A DNA stretch of 35,635 bases from Paenibacillus barengoltzii NBRC 101215. Its GTDB lineage: Bacteria; Bacillota; Bacilli; Paenibacillales; Paenibacillaceae. The stretch is from the NCBI RefSeq assembly GCF_004000745.1, contig NZ_BILV01000062.1:1-35635 (forward strand), given 5' to 3'. Positions 15,979 to 24,517 of the stretch are shown here, one piece after another; position 1 is the first letter of the stretch, and each line of letters begins with the position of its first letter. The notes under the pieces were generated by a model. It was not told where the DNA came from. It did not search any database and saw only the letters and a program-made list of their open reading frames with translations. Made by a program: the position numbers and the translations under genes.

Positions 15979-17277
15979 TTATCTCTGAGGAGTTTGATGT
16001 ATTGGAACTTTGTTCAAATTGTTTGATGGGTTTCCCAATAGATGTACTTCAAACCCATGTTCAGCCCATAATTTTCGTTCAAGCAAGTTCCTAGTATCAA
16101 ATACGATTTTATTTTTCATTAATTGTGAAGCAAAATTAGGCGAAATTGACTTGAATTCATCATGATCAGTTAATAAAAGCAAAACATCAGCATTAATCAA
16201 GCATTCTTCGTAAGTATCTACTTTTGAAGTCCAGTTTTCTTTTACGTGTGGATCATAAATAGAAACTGAAGCAAACTCGGAAATTTTTTTAATTGCTAGT
16301 ATGGCTGGACTTTCTCTCGTGTCATCCACATTCCCTTTGAATGCAAGCCCCAAAGCAGCAACTTTTGGATTATTGATACCTTCCAGAAGTGATTTTGTTT
16401 TCTCTGCAACAAAACTAGGCATATAATCATTAGTCAATCTGGCAGTATGGACTAATTTAGCAAGTTCGGGAGTTTGTTCATAAATGAACCAAGGATCCAC
16501 GGCAATACAATGTCCTCCTACACCAGGACCAGGTCGATGAATGTTAACTCGTGGATGAAAATTAGCCAATCGTATTGCTTCCCAAACATTAAAGCCAATT
16601 TTTTCTGCTATTAAAGCCATTTCATTTGCAAAGGCAATATTAATATCTCTGTACGTATTTTCCATTAACTTTACCATTTCTGCCGTAGTCGCATCTGTGG
16701 AATGCATGTTTCCTTTTACAAAGCAACTGTAAAGCGTCTTTGTCAGATGGACAGACTTTTCGTTGATCCCACCGATTACGCGGTCATTATTAATTAGCTC
16801 TTCAAGTAATCGACCTGGGATAACTCTCTCGGGTGAATGGGAAATGAAAAGCTCTTCACCGATTCGCAAATGACTTTTCGACAAGATCGGAATAAGGTGA
16901 TCCTCCACCGTGCGTGGCGGGACAGTAGACTCTAATACTACCAGGGTTTGTGACTTTAAATAAGGTATAATAGAATTTGTAGCAGAACGTACGTAATCAA
17001 TATTCGCTGTATTGTCAGGATTAATTGGTGTAGGTACAGCTATGATGTACGCGTCAGCAGTGACAGGAGTAGTTCCAAAGGTCAGGTTTCCTGCAGCAAG
17101 CACCTCATCAAAGATGTTTTGTAAGCCGGGTTCTTCAATGTGGATTTCTCCTGATTGAAGTTTTTCAATTATTTTATGATTAATATCCACGCCATGAACC
17201 GTCATTCCATGCTTTGCAAAAGTAATTGCAGTTGGAAGTCCGATATAACCCATGCCTAAAACACATAATGATTTCAT
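15979..17277 (-). CDS. wecC: UDP-N-acetyl-D-mannosamine dehydrogenase-type enzyme
   Basis: 432 residues, ATG 17277 with AAGGGG upstream. Residues 4-20 are the NAD-binding VLGMGYIGLPTAITFAKHG. The catalytic cysteine is in GPGVGGHCIAVDPWF near residue 257, preceded by ANFHPRVNIHRP, the arrangement typical of WecC rather than UDP-glucose dehydrogenases. The C-terminal VAALGLAFKGNVDDTRESPA and the nucleotide-site residues are present. WecC oxidises UDP-ManNAc to UDP-ManNAcA in two NAD+ steps, giving an acidic sugar for a wall or S-layer-anchoring polymer. No WecB epimerase is in the window. First gene of the leftward operon, divergent from 17467. UDP-GlcNAc 6-dehydrogenase activity is the alternative. 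Confidence 0.88.
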   Translation of the reverse strand: MKSLCVLGMGYIGLPTAITFAKHGMTVHGVDINHKIIEKLQSGEIHIEEPGLQNIFDEVLAAGNLTFGTTPVTADAYIIAVPTPINPDNTANIDYVRSATNSIIPYLKSQTLVVLESTVPPRTVEDHLIPILSKSHLRIGEELFISHSPERVIPGRLLEELINNDRVIGGINEKSVHLTKTLYSCFVKGNMHSTDATTAEMVKLMENTYRDINIAFANEMALIAEKIGFNVWEAIRLANFHPRVNIHRPGPGVGGHCIAVDPWFIYEQTPELAKLVHTARLTNDYMPSFVAEKTKSLLEGINNPKVAALGLAFKGNVDDTRESPAILAIKKISEFASVSIYDPHVKENWTSKVDTYEECLINADVLLLLTDHDEFKSISPNFASQLMKNKIVFDTRNLLERKLWAEHGFEVHLLGNPSNNLNKVPIHQTPQR

Positions 17278-17347
17278 TAGTTAGTTAGCCCCTTTTTATT
17301 GGAAGTTTTTACTTTATAATATTAAAGTTTTACATATTAAGTGAATC

Positions 17348-17374
17348 TATCATGTAGTACTATACTACATGATA
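17348..17374. promoter_or_regulatory. Perfect 12-bp inverted repeat in the divergent promoter region
   Basis: TATCATGTAGTA and TACTACATGATA flank a 3-base CTA centre, without mismatch. It sits 71 bases from the wecC start and 93 from the 17467 start. The rest of 17278-17466 is AT-rich. TTGACA at 17424-17429 is a possible -35 for the rightward operon, with no good -10 at 17 bases. The symmetry suits an operator for a dimeric regulator acting on both operons, though a hairpin in a leader RNA is possible. Confidence 0.55.
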
Positions 17375-17466
17375 ACTTAGTATCTTTAGAATAACATAAT
17401 TCTTATTTCATGATTCAAATTTATTGACATTCCAATGATTTTCTAAATTCGAAAGGGTTGATATAG

Positions 17467-18099
17467 ATGGGTATAAACGAAACAAAACGTGTTGATAGAA
17501 ATATTGAAGGGAAATTAATAGTTTGTGGCAATATTATTTCTTACAAATTCGAGGGTAACTTAATTGAATTAAGCAATATCCTGGAGGAACATTCTCGTTT
17601 ACAGGTGTTAGTGACATTAGATAGAGATTGGCTTGATCATAATACTGAAAAACTTATGGAATTATTAGGGCTCATTTGGCTGGAAAGATATTTTATTTTT
17701 GACGAATGGTTATTCTTAATCGGGGGGACGAACAAGGGGAATATAAAGCTCAATCAAGTCAATAAAGATGTAAAAAATATTATAGAGAATTGGAATGGTC
17801 CCGAAGGTTCTAAAGAGTCAGAACAACAACAAAAATATAATAATGAAATCAATGCATTAGAACAAAAAATCACAGAATTAGAACAAAAAATCGCAGAAAA
17901 GAATTTAGAGATTTTACACAGAATCAAAAGTGAAGAGGAAATCCTCTCTAAATATAAGAACGATTTATTTAAATTTAATGAATTAGATGCTAAATACTCG
18001 AATTTAAATAAAAAATATAATTTGCTTAGTAATTCCAAATTGGGAAAACTTACTTTGAATTACTGGAAGTATAAGAAAAGAATACCGAAGGACTTCTGA
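17467..18099 (+). CDS. Unknown 210-residue protein with coiled coil
   Basis: ATG 17467 with AAAGGG 10 bases upstream. Residues 15-95 form a small mixed domain (GKLIVCGNIISYKFEGNLI; LQVLVTLDRDWLDHN; MELLGLIWLERYFIFDEWLF) that I do not recognise. Residues 110-185 are coiled coil (YNNEINALEQKITELEQKIA). The end, LLSNSKLGKLTLNYWKYKKR, resembles the FkbM protein's tail. There is no signal peptide or catalytic motif. First gene of the rightward operon, ending just before the next gene. A scaffold or adaptor for glycosyltransferases is a guess from the shared tail. It could also be a broken-off part of a larger glycan enzyme. Confidence 0.65.
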   Translation: MGINETKRVDRNIEGKLIVCGNIISYKFEGNLIELSNILEEHSRLQVLVTLDRDWLDHNTEKLMELLGLIWLERYFIFDEWLFLIGGTNKGNIKLNQVNKDVKNIIENWNGPEGSKESEQQQKYNNEINALEQKITELEQKIAEKNLEILHRIKSEEEILSKYKNDLFKFNELDAKYSNLNKKYNLLSNSKLGKLTLNYWKYKKRIPKDF

Positions 18100-18119
18100 A
18101 GATGAGGAGGGTTTTACAA

Positions 18120-21035
18120 TTGGACTTGGATTTTATAGAGAAAAAGTTAAATGAACTTAGAAGTTTGAAGAAAAATATACTCAATGAAATGAATGGTAAC
18201 GAGACAACATCAAATGACTTTGGAAGTAGCAGCGGCTTTAGAAAAGATTTTGAAAGTATTAATGAAATGAAAATTGCGTGTATTATGGACGAATTTACCT
18301 TTAATTCATTTTCTCCAGAATGTGATTTAAAGCAAATTTCCCCTGATAACTGGGAATTCGAGCTTCAAGAGTTTAAACCAGATCTGTTTTTCTTGGAATC
18401 TGCTTGGGAAGGTAAAGATGGATTATGGCATACCAAGGTCGCATTTTTTAGTAATGAACTAGTCGAGGTCCTAAGTTATTGTAAAATTAATGGTATCCCT
18501 GTTCTATTTTGGAATAAAGAAGATCCCGTGCATTTTAACACCTTTATCTCTGTAGCTCGGCATGCCGATTATGTATTTACTACCGATGTTGATTGTATAG
18601 GAAAATATAAAGGAATATTGGGACATTCCCGTGTATATTTCCTACCTTTTGCAGCTCAGCCGAATATCCATAATCCACTTGAAAAGTGTCCCAGAGAGGA
18701 TAAATTCAGTTTTGCTGGGGCCTATTACAAACATTATCCTGAAAGAGTTAAAGATCTAGAAAATATTTTGAATTTAGTCACTAAAGATAACCAATATAAC
18801 ACAGTCGATATTTATGATAGAAATTTCCGAACAAAAGTTGCAAATTATAAATTCCCTAAAAAATATCAAAAGTTCATTCGCGGAAAATTGAGCTCAAAAG
18901 ACATTGATAAGGCATATAAAGGTTATCGGTTCAATATAAATATGAACTCAGTGAAGCAATCTCAAAGTATGTGTGCGAGACGCGTATTTGAGGTACTTGG
19001 TTCTAATACTGTTTTAGTTAGCAATTTTTCTAGAGCAGTAAGGAACTTATTTGGAGATTTGGTGCTATGCACAGATGATATGGTTTATTTACAGAAAGAA
19101 TTAGAGTTTTTATCTGAAGACTTGTATTATGAGAAGTTTAGATTGGCAGGATTGCGGAAGATCTATTCTGAACACACATACAGGCATAGACTGGAGTTTA
19201 TATCAGAAAGGGTATTTGGTGAAACACCTAGTAAAAATGAATATAGAGTAGCGATTTTGGCTGCAGCTTTGTCGCGAGAAGATATAGAACGTATCATTGC
19301 AAACTATACTAGACAAAAATACTTGCATACTCAACTATTTGTTGTGACCGAAATAGATTATGAGGACAACACAGACATAATATTTACAAATGAACTATCT
19401 ATTTATTGTGATGATATTAGAAATCAATATGACTTCTTGGCTTTTTTCTCTAGTCAAGATTATTATGGTGAAAACTATATCAATGATATGTTGCTTGCAG
19501 CGCAAAACACGAATTATAACGTAATCTGCAAGAATGAGTATTATATATTTAGAAATAATGATTTTATTAAAAGTGATGAAAATAAAAAATATATAGTTTG
19601 CAACAAGGCATTCATTAGGTCTTCATTAATTAGGATTACATCCTTTTCTAACCAAGAACTCTTACAATTTAGTAAATCCATCGATATTGGGACTTTAGAT
19701 CGGACATGTTTATCTATTGATGAGTTCAACTATTGCATGAATTACATTTCAGATAAGTGCAGTATAGTTGATGACCTTCCAATTCTAGACACTGGATTGA
19801 AATTAGAGGATATTCATAATAAGGCAGCTGATATTCCAGCATTGGCAATTTCGCAGGATGAAACCACAAATAATTATGTTAGTGGTTGTTTTTTAGCTAA
19901 ATCTAGAGTGTTGCTGATCACAGATAATTATCCCGATTATAATGATTTGTACAGGTATGCTTTTGTTCATTCTCGTGTTATGGAATACAAAAAGAATGGA
20001 TATATCGTTGACGTATTCAAGTTTAATGAAAGATATCCAAAAGGATACTCAGAGTTTTATGGTATTGATATTATGACGGGTTATTATGAGGAAGTTACAA
20101 ATTTACTGATGACCTCGAATTACCATACGATATTGATACATTTTCTTTCTGAAGCAATTTGGGAAGGAATAAAGAGCTTTGTTAAAGGCAAGAAAATTAT
20201 CGTTTGGCTTCATGGTTCTGAAATTCAAGCTTGGTGGAGAAGAAAGTTTAACTATACTAGTCAAAAAGAAATTGATGACGCCAAGAAATTATCTGAGCAA
20301 AGAACTATATTTTGGAGGAAAATTTTTGACTTGGCCATCAACAATGAAGAATATCATTTCCATTTTATTTTTGTTTCAAATTCTTTCGCTGAAAGTGTAT
20401 TTGATGATTTAGATTTAAGACTGCCAAGGGAAATGTATAGTATTATACACAATTTTATTAACAACAAACTATTCGAATACGAAGAAAAAGACATAGAAAT
20501 GCGTAAAAATATACTGTCTATTCGACCGTTTAGCAGTAAAACGTATGCAAATGATCTGACTGTTAAAACTATATTAAGACTATCTCAAGAGCCTTTTTTT
20601 AATGAACTAAACTTCAGAATAATTGGTCAAGGTGAACTATTTAAAAGGACAATTAAGCCAATAAAAAAGTTTAAAAATGTGACTCTAGAGGAGCGATTTT
20701 TAAGACAGGAGGAAATCTCAAGTCTGCATAAAGAATATGGTGTTTTTTTAGTCCCTTCGAGAGTGGATTCTCAAGGTGTCTCCAGAGATGAAGCTATGTC
20801 CTCAGGTCTTGTTCCTGTAACCAATAGAGTAGCTGCCATACCAGAATTTGTAGATGATGATTGTGGAATGGTAGTTGACCCGGAAGATTTTTCGGCGTTA
20901 GCAGAGAGCATTAAAACTTTGTATCATAACCCTGAATTGTTTCAGCAGCTATCAAGTAAAGCTGCTGAACGTGTTCGTAAACAAAGTGGCTATGAAAGTA
21001 CAATACGCAGAGAGATAGAATTAATTAAGTGGTAG
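18120..21035 (+). CDS. Multidomain glycosyltransferase: CgeB-like (copy 2) + GT-A-like + GT4
   Basis: 971 residues. I start at TTG 18120 (LDLDFIEKKLNELRSL): GAGGAGG ends 9 bases before it, and the paralogue at 14702 also begins with TTG and a matching MDINQIMQRLRLLN. An ATG at 18102 lies upstream of the ribosome site. Residues 50-370 are CgeB/DUF3880-like (CIMDEFTFNSF; PDLFFLESAWEGKDG; VLFWNKEDPVHF; MCARRVFEVLGSNTVLVSNF). Residues about 375-580 are GT-A-like, with SSQDYYGENYINDM in place of an Asp-rich motif. Residues 595-971 are GT4 (RVLLITDNYPDYND; LHGSEIQAWWRRKF; VPSRVDSQGVSRDEAMSSG). It probably adds at least two sugars in the cytoplasm. Confidence 0.85.
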   Translation: MDLDFIEKKLNELRSLKKNILNEMNGNETTSNDFGSSSGFRKDFESINEMKIACIMDEFTFNSFSPECDLKQISPDNWEFELQEFKPDLFFLESAWEGKDGLWHTKVAFFSNELVEVLSYCKINGIPVLFWNKEDPVHFNTFISVARHADYVFTTDVDCIGKYKGILGHSRVYFLPFAAQPNIHNPLEKCPREDKFSFAGAYYKHYPERVKDLENILNLVTKDNQYNTVDIYDRNFRTKVANYKFPKKYQKFIRGKLSSKDIDKAYKGYRFNINMNSVKQSQSMCARRVFEVLGSNTVLVSNFSRAVRNLFGDLVLCTDDMVYLQKELEFLSEDLYYEKFRLAGLRKIYSEHTYRHRLEFISERVFGETPSKNEYRVAILAAALSREDIERIIANYTRQKYLHTQLFVVTEIDYEDNTDIIFTNELSIYCDDIRNQYDFLAFFSSQDYYGENYINDMLLAAQNTNYNVICKNEYYIFRNNDFIKSDENKKYIVCNKAFIRSSLIRITSFSNQELLQFSKSIDIGTLDRTCLSIDEFNYCMNYISDKCSIVDDLPILDTGLKLEDIHNKAADIPALAISQDETTNNYVSGCFLAKSRVLLITDNYPDYNDLYRYAFVHSRVMEYKKNGYIVDVFKFNERYPKGYSEFYGIDIMTGYYEEVTNLLMTSNYHTILIHFLSEAIWEGIKSFVKGKKIIVWLHGSEIQAWWRRKFNYTSQKEIDDAKKLSEQRTIFWRKIFDLAINNEEYHFHFIFVSNSFAESVFDDLDLRLPREMYSIIHNFINNKLFEYEEKDIEMRKNILSIRPFSSKTYANDLTVKTILRLSQEPFFNELNFRIIGQGELFKRTIKPIKKFKNVTLEERFLRQEEISSLHKEYGVFLVPSRVDSQGVSRDEAMSSGLVPVTNRVAAIPEFVDDDCGMVVDPEDFSALAESIKTLYHNPELFQQLSSKAAERVRKQSGYESTIRREIELIKW

Positions 21036-21066
21036 TTTAGTTTAACATTCTAGGGAGGGGGATCTC

Positions 21067-22188
21067 TTGCCAACCAAATCTAAAATTGCCTACCTCATGC
21101 ACGTAGACTGGGATTGGATTAAGCAACGCCCCCATTTTTTGTATGAGGAGTTGACTAGGTATTATGCTGTAGATTTGATCCATACCGACAAGATATATGA
21201 TAAGCATTCCGGCAGAAACCGAAATTCTCGAAATGTTCATTCGGCATCGGCTATTTCTACACTGAGAAAGCTTCCATTGTCGGGGCGGTTTCAAGGTCTG
21301 AGACAGGTGGAAAAGTTGCTAAACCGAAAGGTAATTCGGTCATTAAGTCAGTATGATTATATCTGGATCACATCGCCAATTTTGTTGGACTTTATCTCAT
21401 TGGAGCCATTAAAACAGAAGATTGTGATATACGATTGTATGGATGATTTTTTGGGATTTTATCCGGATTCGTACAAGCTAAATCGGCTTCGGGAGTTAGA
21501 AATATGCTTAGTAGAACGAGCTGATGTAATGTTTACGTCCTCTGAGTACTTGAAGTATAAGATGGTAAAGTCATACGGCAAGTATATGAAATCTGAACCG
21601 GTTGTCATCAATAATGGGATTAGCAACACACTGTTAAAAGACGATAGAGCAGTTTCATATATCGAGCCCGAAAGGGACACTTTGCATTCAAACTTGCTGA
21701 ATCTCATGTACATTGGCACAATCGGGAAATGGATAGATTTTGCCATGATATTACATATACTGGACCAAATTCCTGATTGTATGTTGACTATGGTCGGGCC
21801 AGTAGAAACAACGGTTCCCGCCCATTCACGAATGCACCTTACTGGCTCGGTTAAGCATGATGAGTTGACAACTTATGCCCGAACAGCGGATGTCTTTATT
21901 ATGCCATTTGTTTTGAATGAGCTAGTACGTGCGGTTGATCCAGTAAAAATATATGAATATATTTCCTTCGGCAAACCGATTATTGCGATTAATTATGATG
22001 AAATGCACAAGTTCCTTCCATTTGTTTATCTTTATTCGAATGAGAAGGAATTCACTTCACTAGTCAAGCAGGCTGGCCAAGGAAAATTAACAATGTATGA
22101 TCAACATTTAGCCATGGATTTTCTGCAAGCCAGCACTTGGGAAGAAAGAGGCAAGCGCATTATTTCAATTCTGGAAGGGGTACACTAG
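21067..22188 (+). CDS. GT4-like glycosyltransferase
   Basis: 373 residues from TTG 21067, with GGGAGGGGG a few bases upstream. The N-terminus MHVDWDWIKQRPHFLYEEL has the 'QRPh.L..eL' pattern of a group of GT-B enzymes resembling the TuaH/GT4 type. The C-lobe shows LMYIGTIGKWIDFAMI, LTMVGPVE, HLTGSVKHDELTTYARTADV, then VRAVDPVKIYEYISFGKPII with the donor-binding glutamate. No membrane span is predicted. The stop overlaps the rmlA start by one base, so translation is probably coupled. The sugar cannot be read from sequence, though dTDP-rhamnose is plausible from the neighbours. Confidence 0.82.
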   Translation: MPTKSKIAYLMHVDWDWIKQRPHFLYEELTRYYAVDLIHTDKIYDKHSGRNRNSRNVHSASAISTLRKLPLSGRFQGLRQVEKLLNRKVIRSLSQYDYIWITSPILLDFISLEPLKQKIVIYDCMDDFLGFYPDSYKLNRLRELEICLVERADVMFTSSEYLKYKMVKSYGKYMKSEPVVINNGISNTLLKDDRAVSYIEPERDTLHSNLLNLMYIGTIGKWIDFAMILHILDQIPDCMLTMVGPVETTVPAHSRMHLTGSVKHDELTTYARTADVFIMPFVLNELVRAVDPVKIYEYISFGKPIIAINYDEMHKFLPFVYLYSNEKEFTSLVKQAGQGKLTMYDQHLAMDFLQASTWEERGKRIISILEGVH

Positions 22189-22931
22189 TGAAAGCGATCA
22201 TCTTAGCCGGCGGAACGGGTTCCCGCCTTTATCCATTAACCAAGGTCACTAATAAACACCTTCTTCCCGTCGGAAAATATCCGATGATCTTTCATTCCGT
22301 GTATAAGTTAAAGCAGGCGGGACTTACAGACATCCTTGTCGTTACGGGGAAGGAACATATGGGAGATGTCGTTAACCTGCTTGGCAGTGGAAGTCAAATG
22401 GGTGTCAGCTTTATGTATAAAGTTCAGGATGAGGCTGGAGGAATTGCGCAAGCATTGGGTTTAGCAGAGCAGTTTATTGGACAGGAGCAGATGGTCGTTA
22501 TATTAGGGGATAATGTCTTTGCGGACGATATCACCCCTTATGTAAATCACTTCCGTCAGCAGAAAAAGGGTGCCAAAATTTTGTTGAAAGAAGTCGACAA
22601 CCCGACCCGGTTTGGAGTTGCTGAGTTACAAGGGAACCAAATTGTATCCATTGAAGAAAAGCCCCAGTTTCCTAAGTCGAATTATGCCGTAACAGGGATT
22701 TATATGTTTGATCATTCCGTCTTCCAGATCATAAAAAAACTCAAACCTTCTTCACGGGGGGAGTTGGAGATCACAGATGTAAACAATGCATATATTGAAC
22801 GTGGAGAGTTGACTTACGATATCTTAGATGGATGGTGGACGGATGCCGGGACACACGCTTCATTGGCTCGAGCCAATGAACTGGCTAAAGATGTGATATT
22901 TGGCGATGAATTCGGTAAATTGAAGCTATAG
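22188..22931 (+). CDS. rmlA: Glucose-1-phosphate thymidylyltransferase
   Basis: 248 residues from GTG 22188, behind GGAAGGGG and sharing one base with the previous stop. In-frame codons upstream of this belong to that gene. It catalyses dTTP + glucose-1-phosphate to dTDP-glucose, the first step of dTDP-L-rhamnose synthesis. KAIILAGGTGSRLYPLTKVTNKHLLP at residues 2-27 is the nucleotidyl-transfer signature. VILGDNVFADD near residue 100 and EEKPQFPKSNYAVTGIYMFD follow. It is the short type, without the C-terminal extension of allosteric RmlA. The other enzymes of the pathway follow on the same strand. Confidence 0.93.
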   Translation: MKAIILAGGTGSRLYPLTKVTNKHLLPVGKYPMIFHSVYKLKQAGLTDILVVTGKEHMGDVVNLLGSGSQMGVSFMYKVQDEAGGIAQALGLAEQFIGQEQMVVILGDNVFADDITPYVNHFRQQKKGAKILLKEVDNPTRFGVAELQGNQIVSIEEKPQFPKSNYAVTGIYMFDHSVFQIIKKLKPSSRGELEITDVNNAYIERGELTYDILDGWWTDAGTHASLARANELAKDVIFGDEFGKLKL

Positions 22932-22948
22932 CGTAAGGGGAGAACAAC

Positions 22949-23497
22949 ATGAACGTAACTCCATTAAGACTGGAAGGTGCTCTTTTAATTGAACCGGTGG
23001 TTCATGGGGATCATAGAGGCTTTTTTATGGAAAGCTTTAATGAGGCAACACTACAAAAACACGGAATTACTTGTCGATTTGTTCAAGATAATCACTCATT
23101 ATCAGCAGAGGCAGGGGTATTACGGGGGCTGCACTATCAATTGCCTCCTAAAGCACAAGCGAAACTGGTCCGTGTATTAACTGGAGCTATTTACGATGTG
23201 ATCGTGGACATCAGGAAGGGATCTCCAACTTATGGAAGTTGGATTGGAGTTATCCTTAGTGAGTACAACAAGAGACAACTGTTTGTCCCCAAAGGCTTTG
23301 CTCATGGATTTTGTACTCTCGTTCCCAATACTCAAGTTTTGTATAAAGTAGATGAGTATTATTCGCCTGAACATGATAGAGGAATCCTGTGGAATGATCC
23401 ACAATTACAGATTGATTGGCCGGTCACTTCTCCTGTTTTATCGGACAAAGACCGAAGTCATCCGTTGTTGATTCATGCAGAGTTGGATCTTAATTGA
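22949..23497 (+). CDS. rmlC: dTDP-4-dehydrorhamnose 3,5-epimerase
   Basis: 182 residues, the usual length, ATG 22949 with AAGGGGAG upstream. It epimerises C3 and C5 of dTDP-4-keto-6-deoxyglucose. Conserved segments: HGDHRGFFMESFNE (residues 20-33), FVQDNHSLS, GVLRGLHYQLPPKAQAKLVRV with the catalytic histidine region near residue 63, DVIVDIRKGSPTYG, and VPKGFAHGFCTL with the VPKGFAHGF cupin strand. It starts 17 bases after rmlA. The set rmlA-rmlC-(GT2)-rmlB-rmlD matches the rmlACBD order found in S-layer glycan loci of Bacillota. Confidence 0.94.
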   Translation: MNVTPLRLEGALLIEPVVHGDHRGFFMESFNEATLQKHGITCRFVQDNHSLSAEAGVLRGLHYQLPPKAQAKLVRVLTGAIYDVIVDIRKGSPTYGSWIGVILSEYNKRQLFVPKGFAHGFCTLVPNTQVLYKVDEYYSPEHDRGILWNDPQLQIDWPVTSPVLSDKDRSHPLLIHAELDLN

Positions 23498-23535
23498 AAT
23501 GAATAATAACCATGAGTGGAAGGGTTCTGTACGGA

Positions 23536-24477
23536 ATGGCTCGAATCAAAGTTAGGGTAATGCTATCGACATTTAATGGTGAATTGTATCTAGCCGAACA
23601 ATTAGAGAGTATCCTGGACCAGCAGGGTATCGATCTTCAGTTGGTTATTCGCGACGACGGCTCCACGGATCGAACGCTTGAGATACTGCACCAGTATCAA
23701 CAATTATATCCTGAAAAAATTGTGTTGCTTACGGGAAGTAATCAGGGTGTACCCGGAAGTTTTTTTGAACTGCTTAAGCTGGAACTTGAAGATTTCGAGT
23801 ACTTTGCGTTCAGTGATCAAGATGATGTGTGGAAGAACGATAAACTTGCTCGCGCAGTGGCCTCATTAAGCTGCAATTCTAAGAATCAACCTGTTATGTA
23901 TTGCTCTTCAACCACCATGGTAGATGAGAATTTAAATGTTATAAAAGTTTGGCCGGATCAACCTGGAAAAGGATTGTCGATGTATAACGCCTTAATTGAG
24001 AATGTTGCGGTGGGCTGCACCATGGTATTAAATCGAGAGGCCATGAAATTGGTTCAAAGTCACATCCCTGAAAATTTGTCCGGTATTATTATGCATGACT
24101 GGTGGATATATTTATGCGTAGCCTCATTTGGTAACGTGATCTTTGATCCGATACCTTCCATATATTATCGACAACATGCATTGAATGTGCTAGGTGGACA
24201 ATCTGAGAGCGGGTTTTCAAAATGGGCTAAAAGGCTACAACGATTTTTAGGCGGGAAAAATCATTATATACTTAGCCGTCAAGCTAAAGTTTTTCTATCC
24301 CGTTTTGGGCATAGTCTAACATCGAATCAAAAAAAAGATATAGAACGTTTTTTGCAGAATCGACATAAAAATGTATTATTGCGTTGTTGGTATGCAATCG
24401 TAATCTCACCTTTCTATAGACAAGCGTTTTTGGACAGCTTAATTTACAGGTTAGTTTACATTATGGGGAAGATCTAG
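23536..24477 (+). CDS. GT2 family glycosyltransferase (probable rhamnosyltransferase)
   Basis: 313 residues. I use ATG 23536 (MARIKVRVMLSTFNGELYL), 11 bases after TGGAAGGG. An ATG at 23512 adds 8 residues but has no ribosome site. The GT-A domain shows VMLSTFNGELYLAEQLESIL, IRDDGSTDRTLEIL and FSDQDDVWKNDKL (the DxD-type metal motif near residue 92), with HDWWIYLCVASFG as the acceptor/base region. This is the RfbF/RgpB-like subgroup, many members of which transfer L-rhamnose. Position between rmlC and rmlB supports that donor. The last 60 residues are a basic, aromatic tail that may lie on the membrane. Confidence 0.85.
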   Translation: MARIKVRVMLSTFNGELYLAEQLESILDQQGIDLQLVIRDDGSTDRTLEILHQYQQLYPEKIVLLTGSNQGVPGSFFELLKLELEDFEYFAFSDQDDVWKNDKLARAVASLSCNSKNQPVMYCSSTTMVDENLNVIKVWPDQPGKGLSMYNALIENVAVGCTMVLNREAMKLVQSHIPENLSGIIMHDWWIYLCVASFGNVIFDPIPSIYYRQHALNVLGGQSESGFSKWAKRLQRFLGGKNHYILSRQAKVFLSRFGHSLTSNQKKDIERFLQNRHKNVLLRCWYAIVISPFYRQAFLDSLIYRLVYIMGKI

Positions 24478-24517
24478 TTTCAAATGGGTGCAGAATAAAA
24501 ATTGGGAGGCCTTCTTC

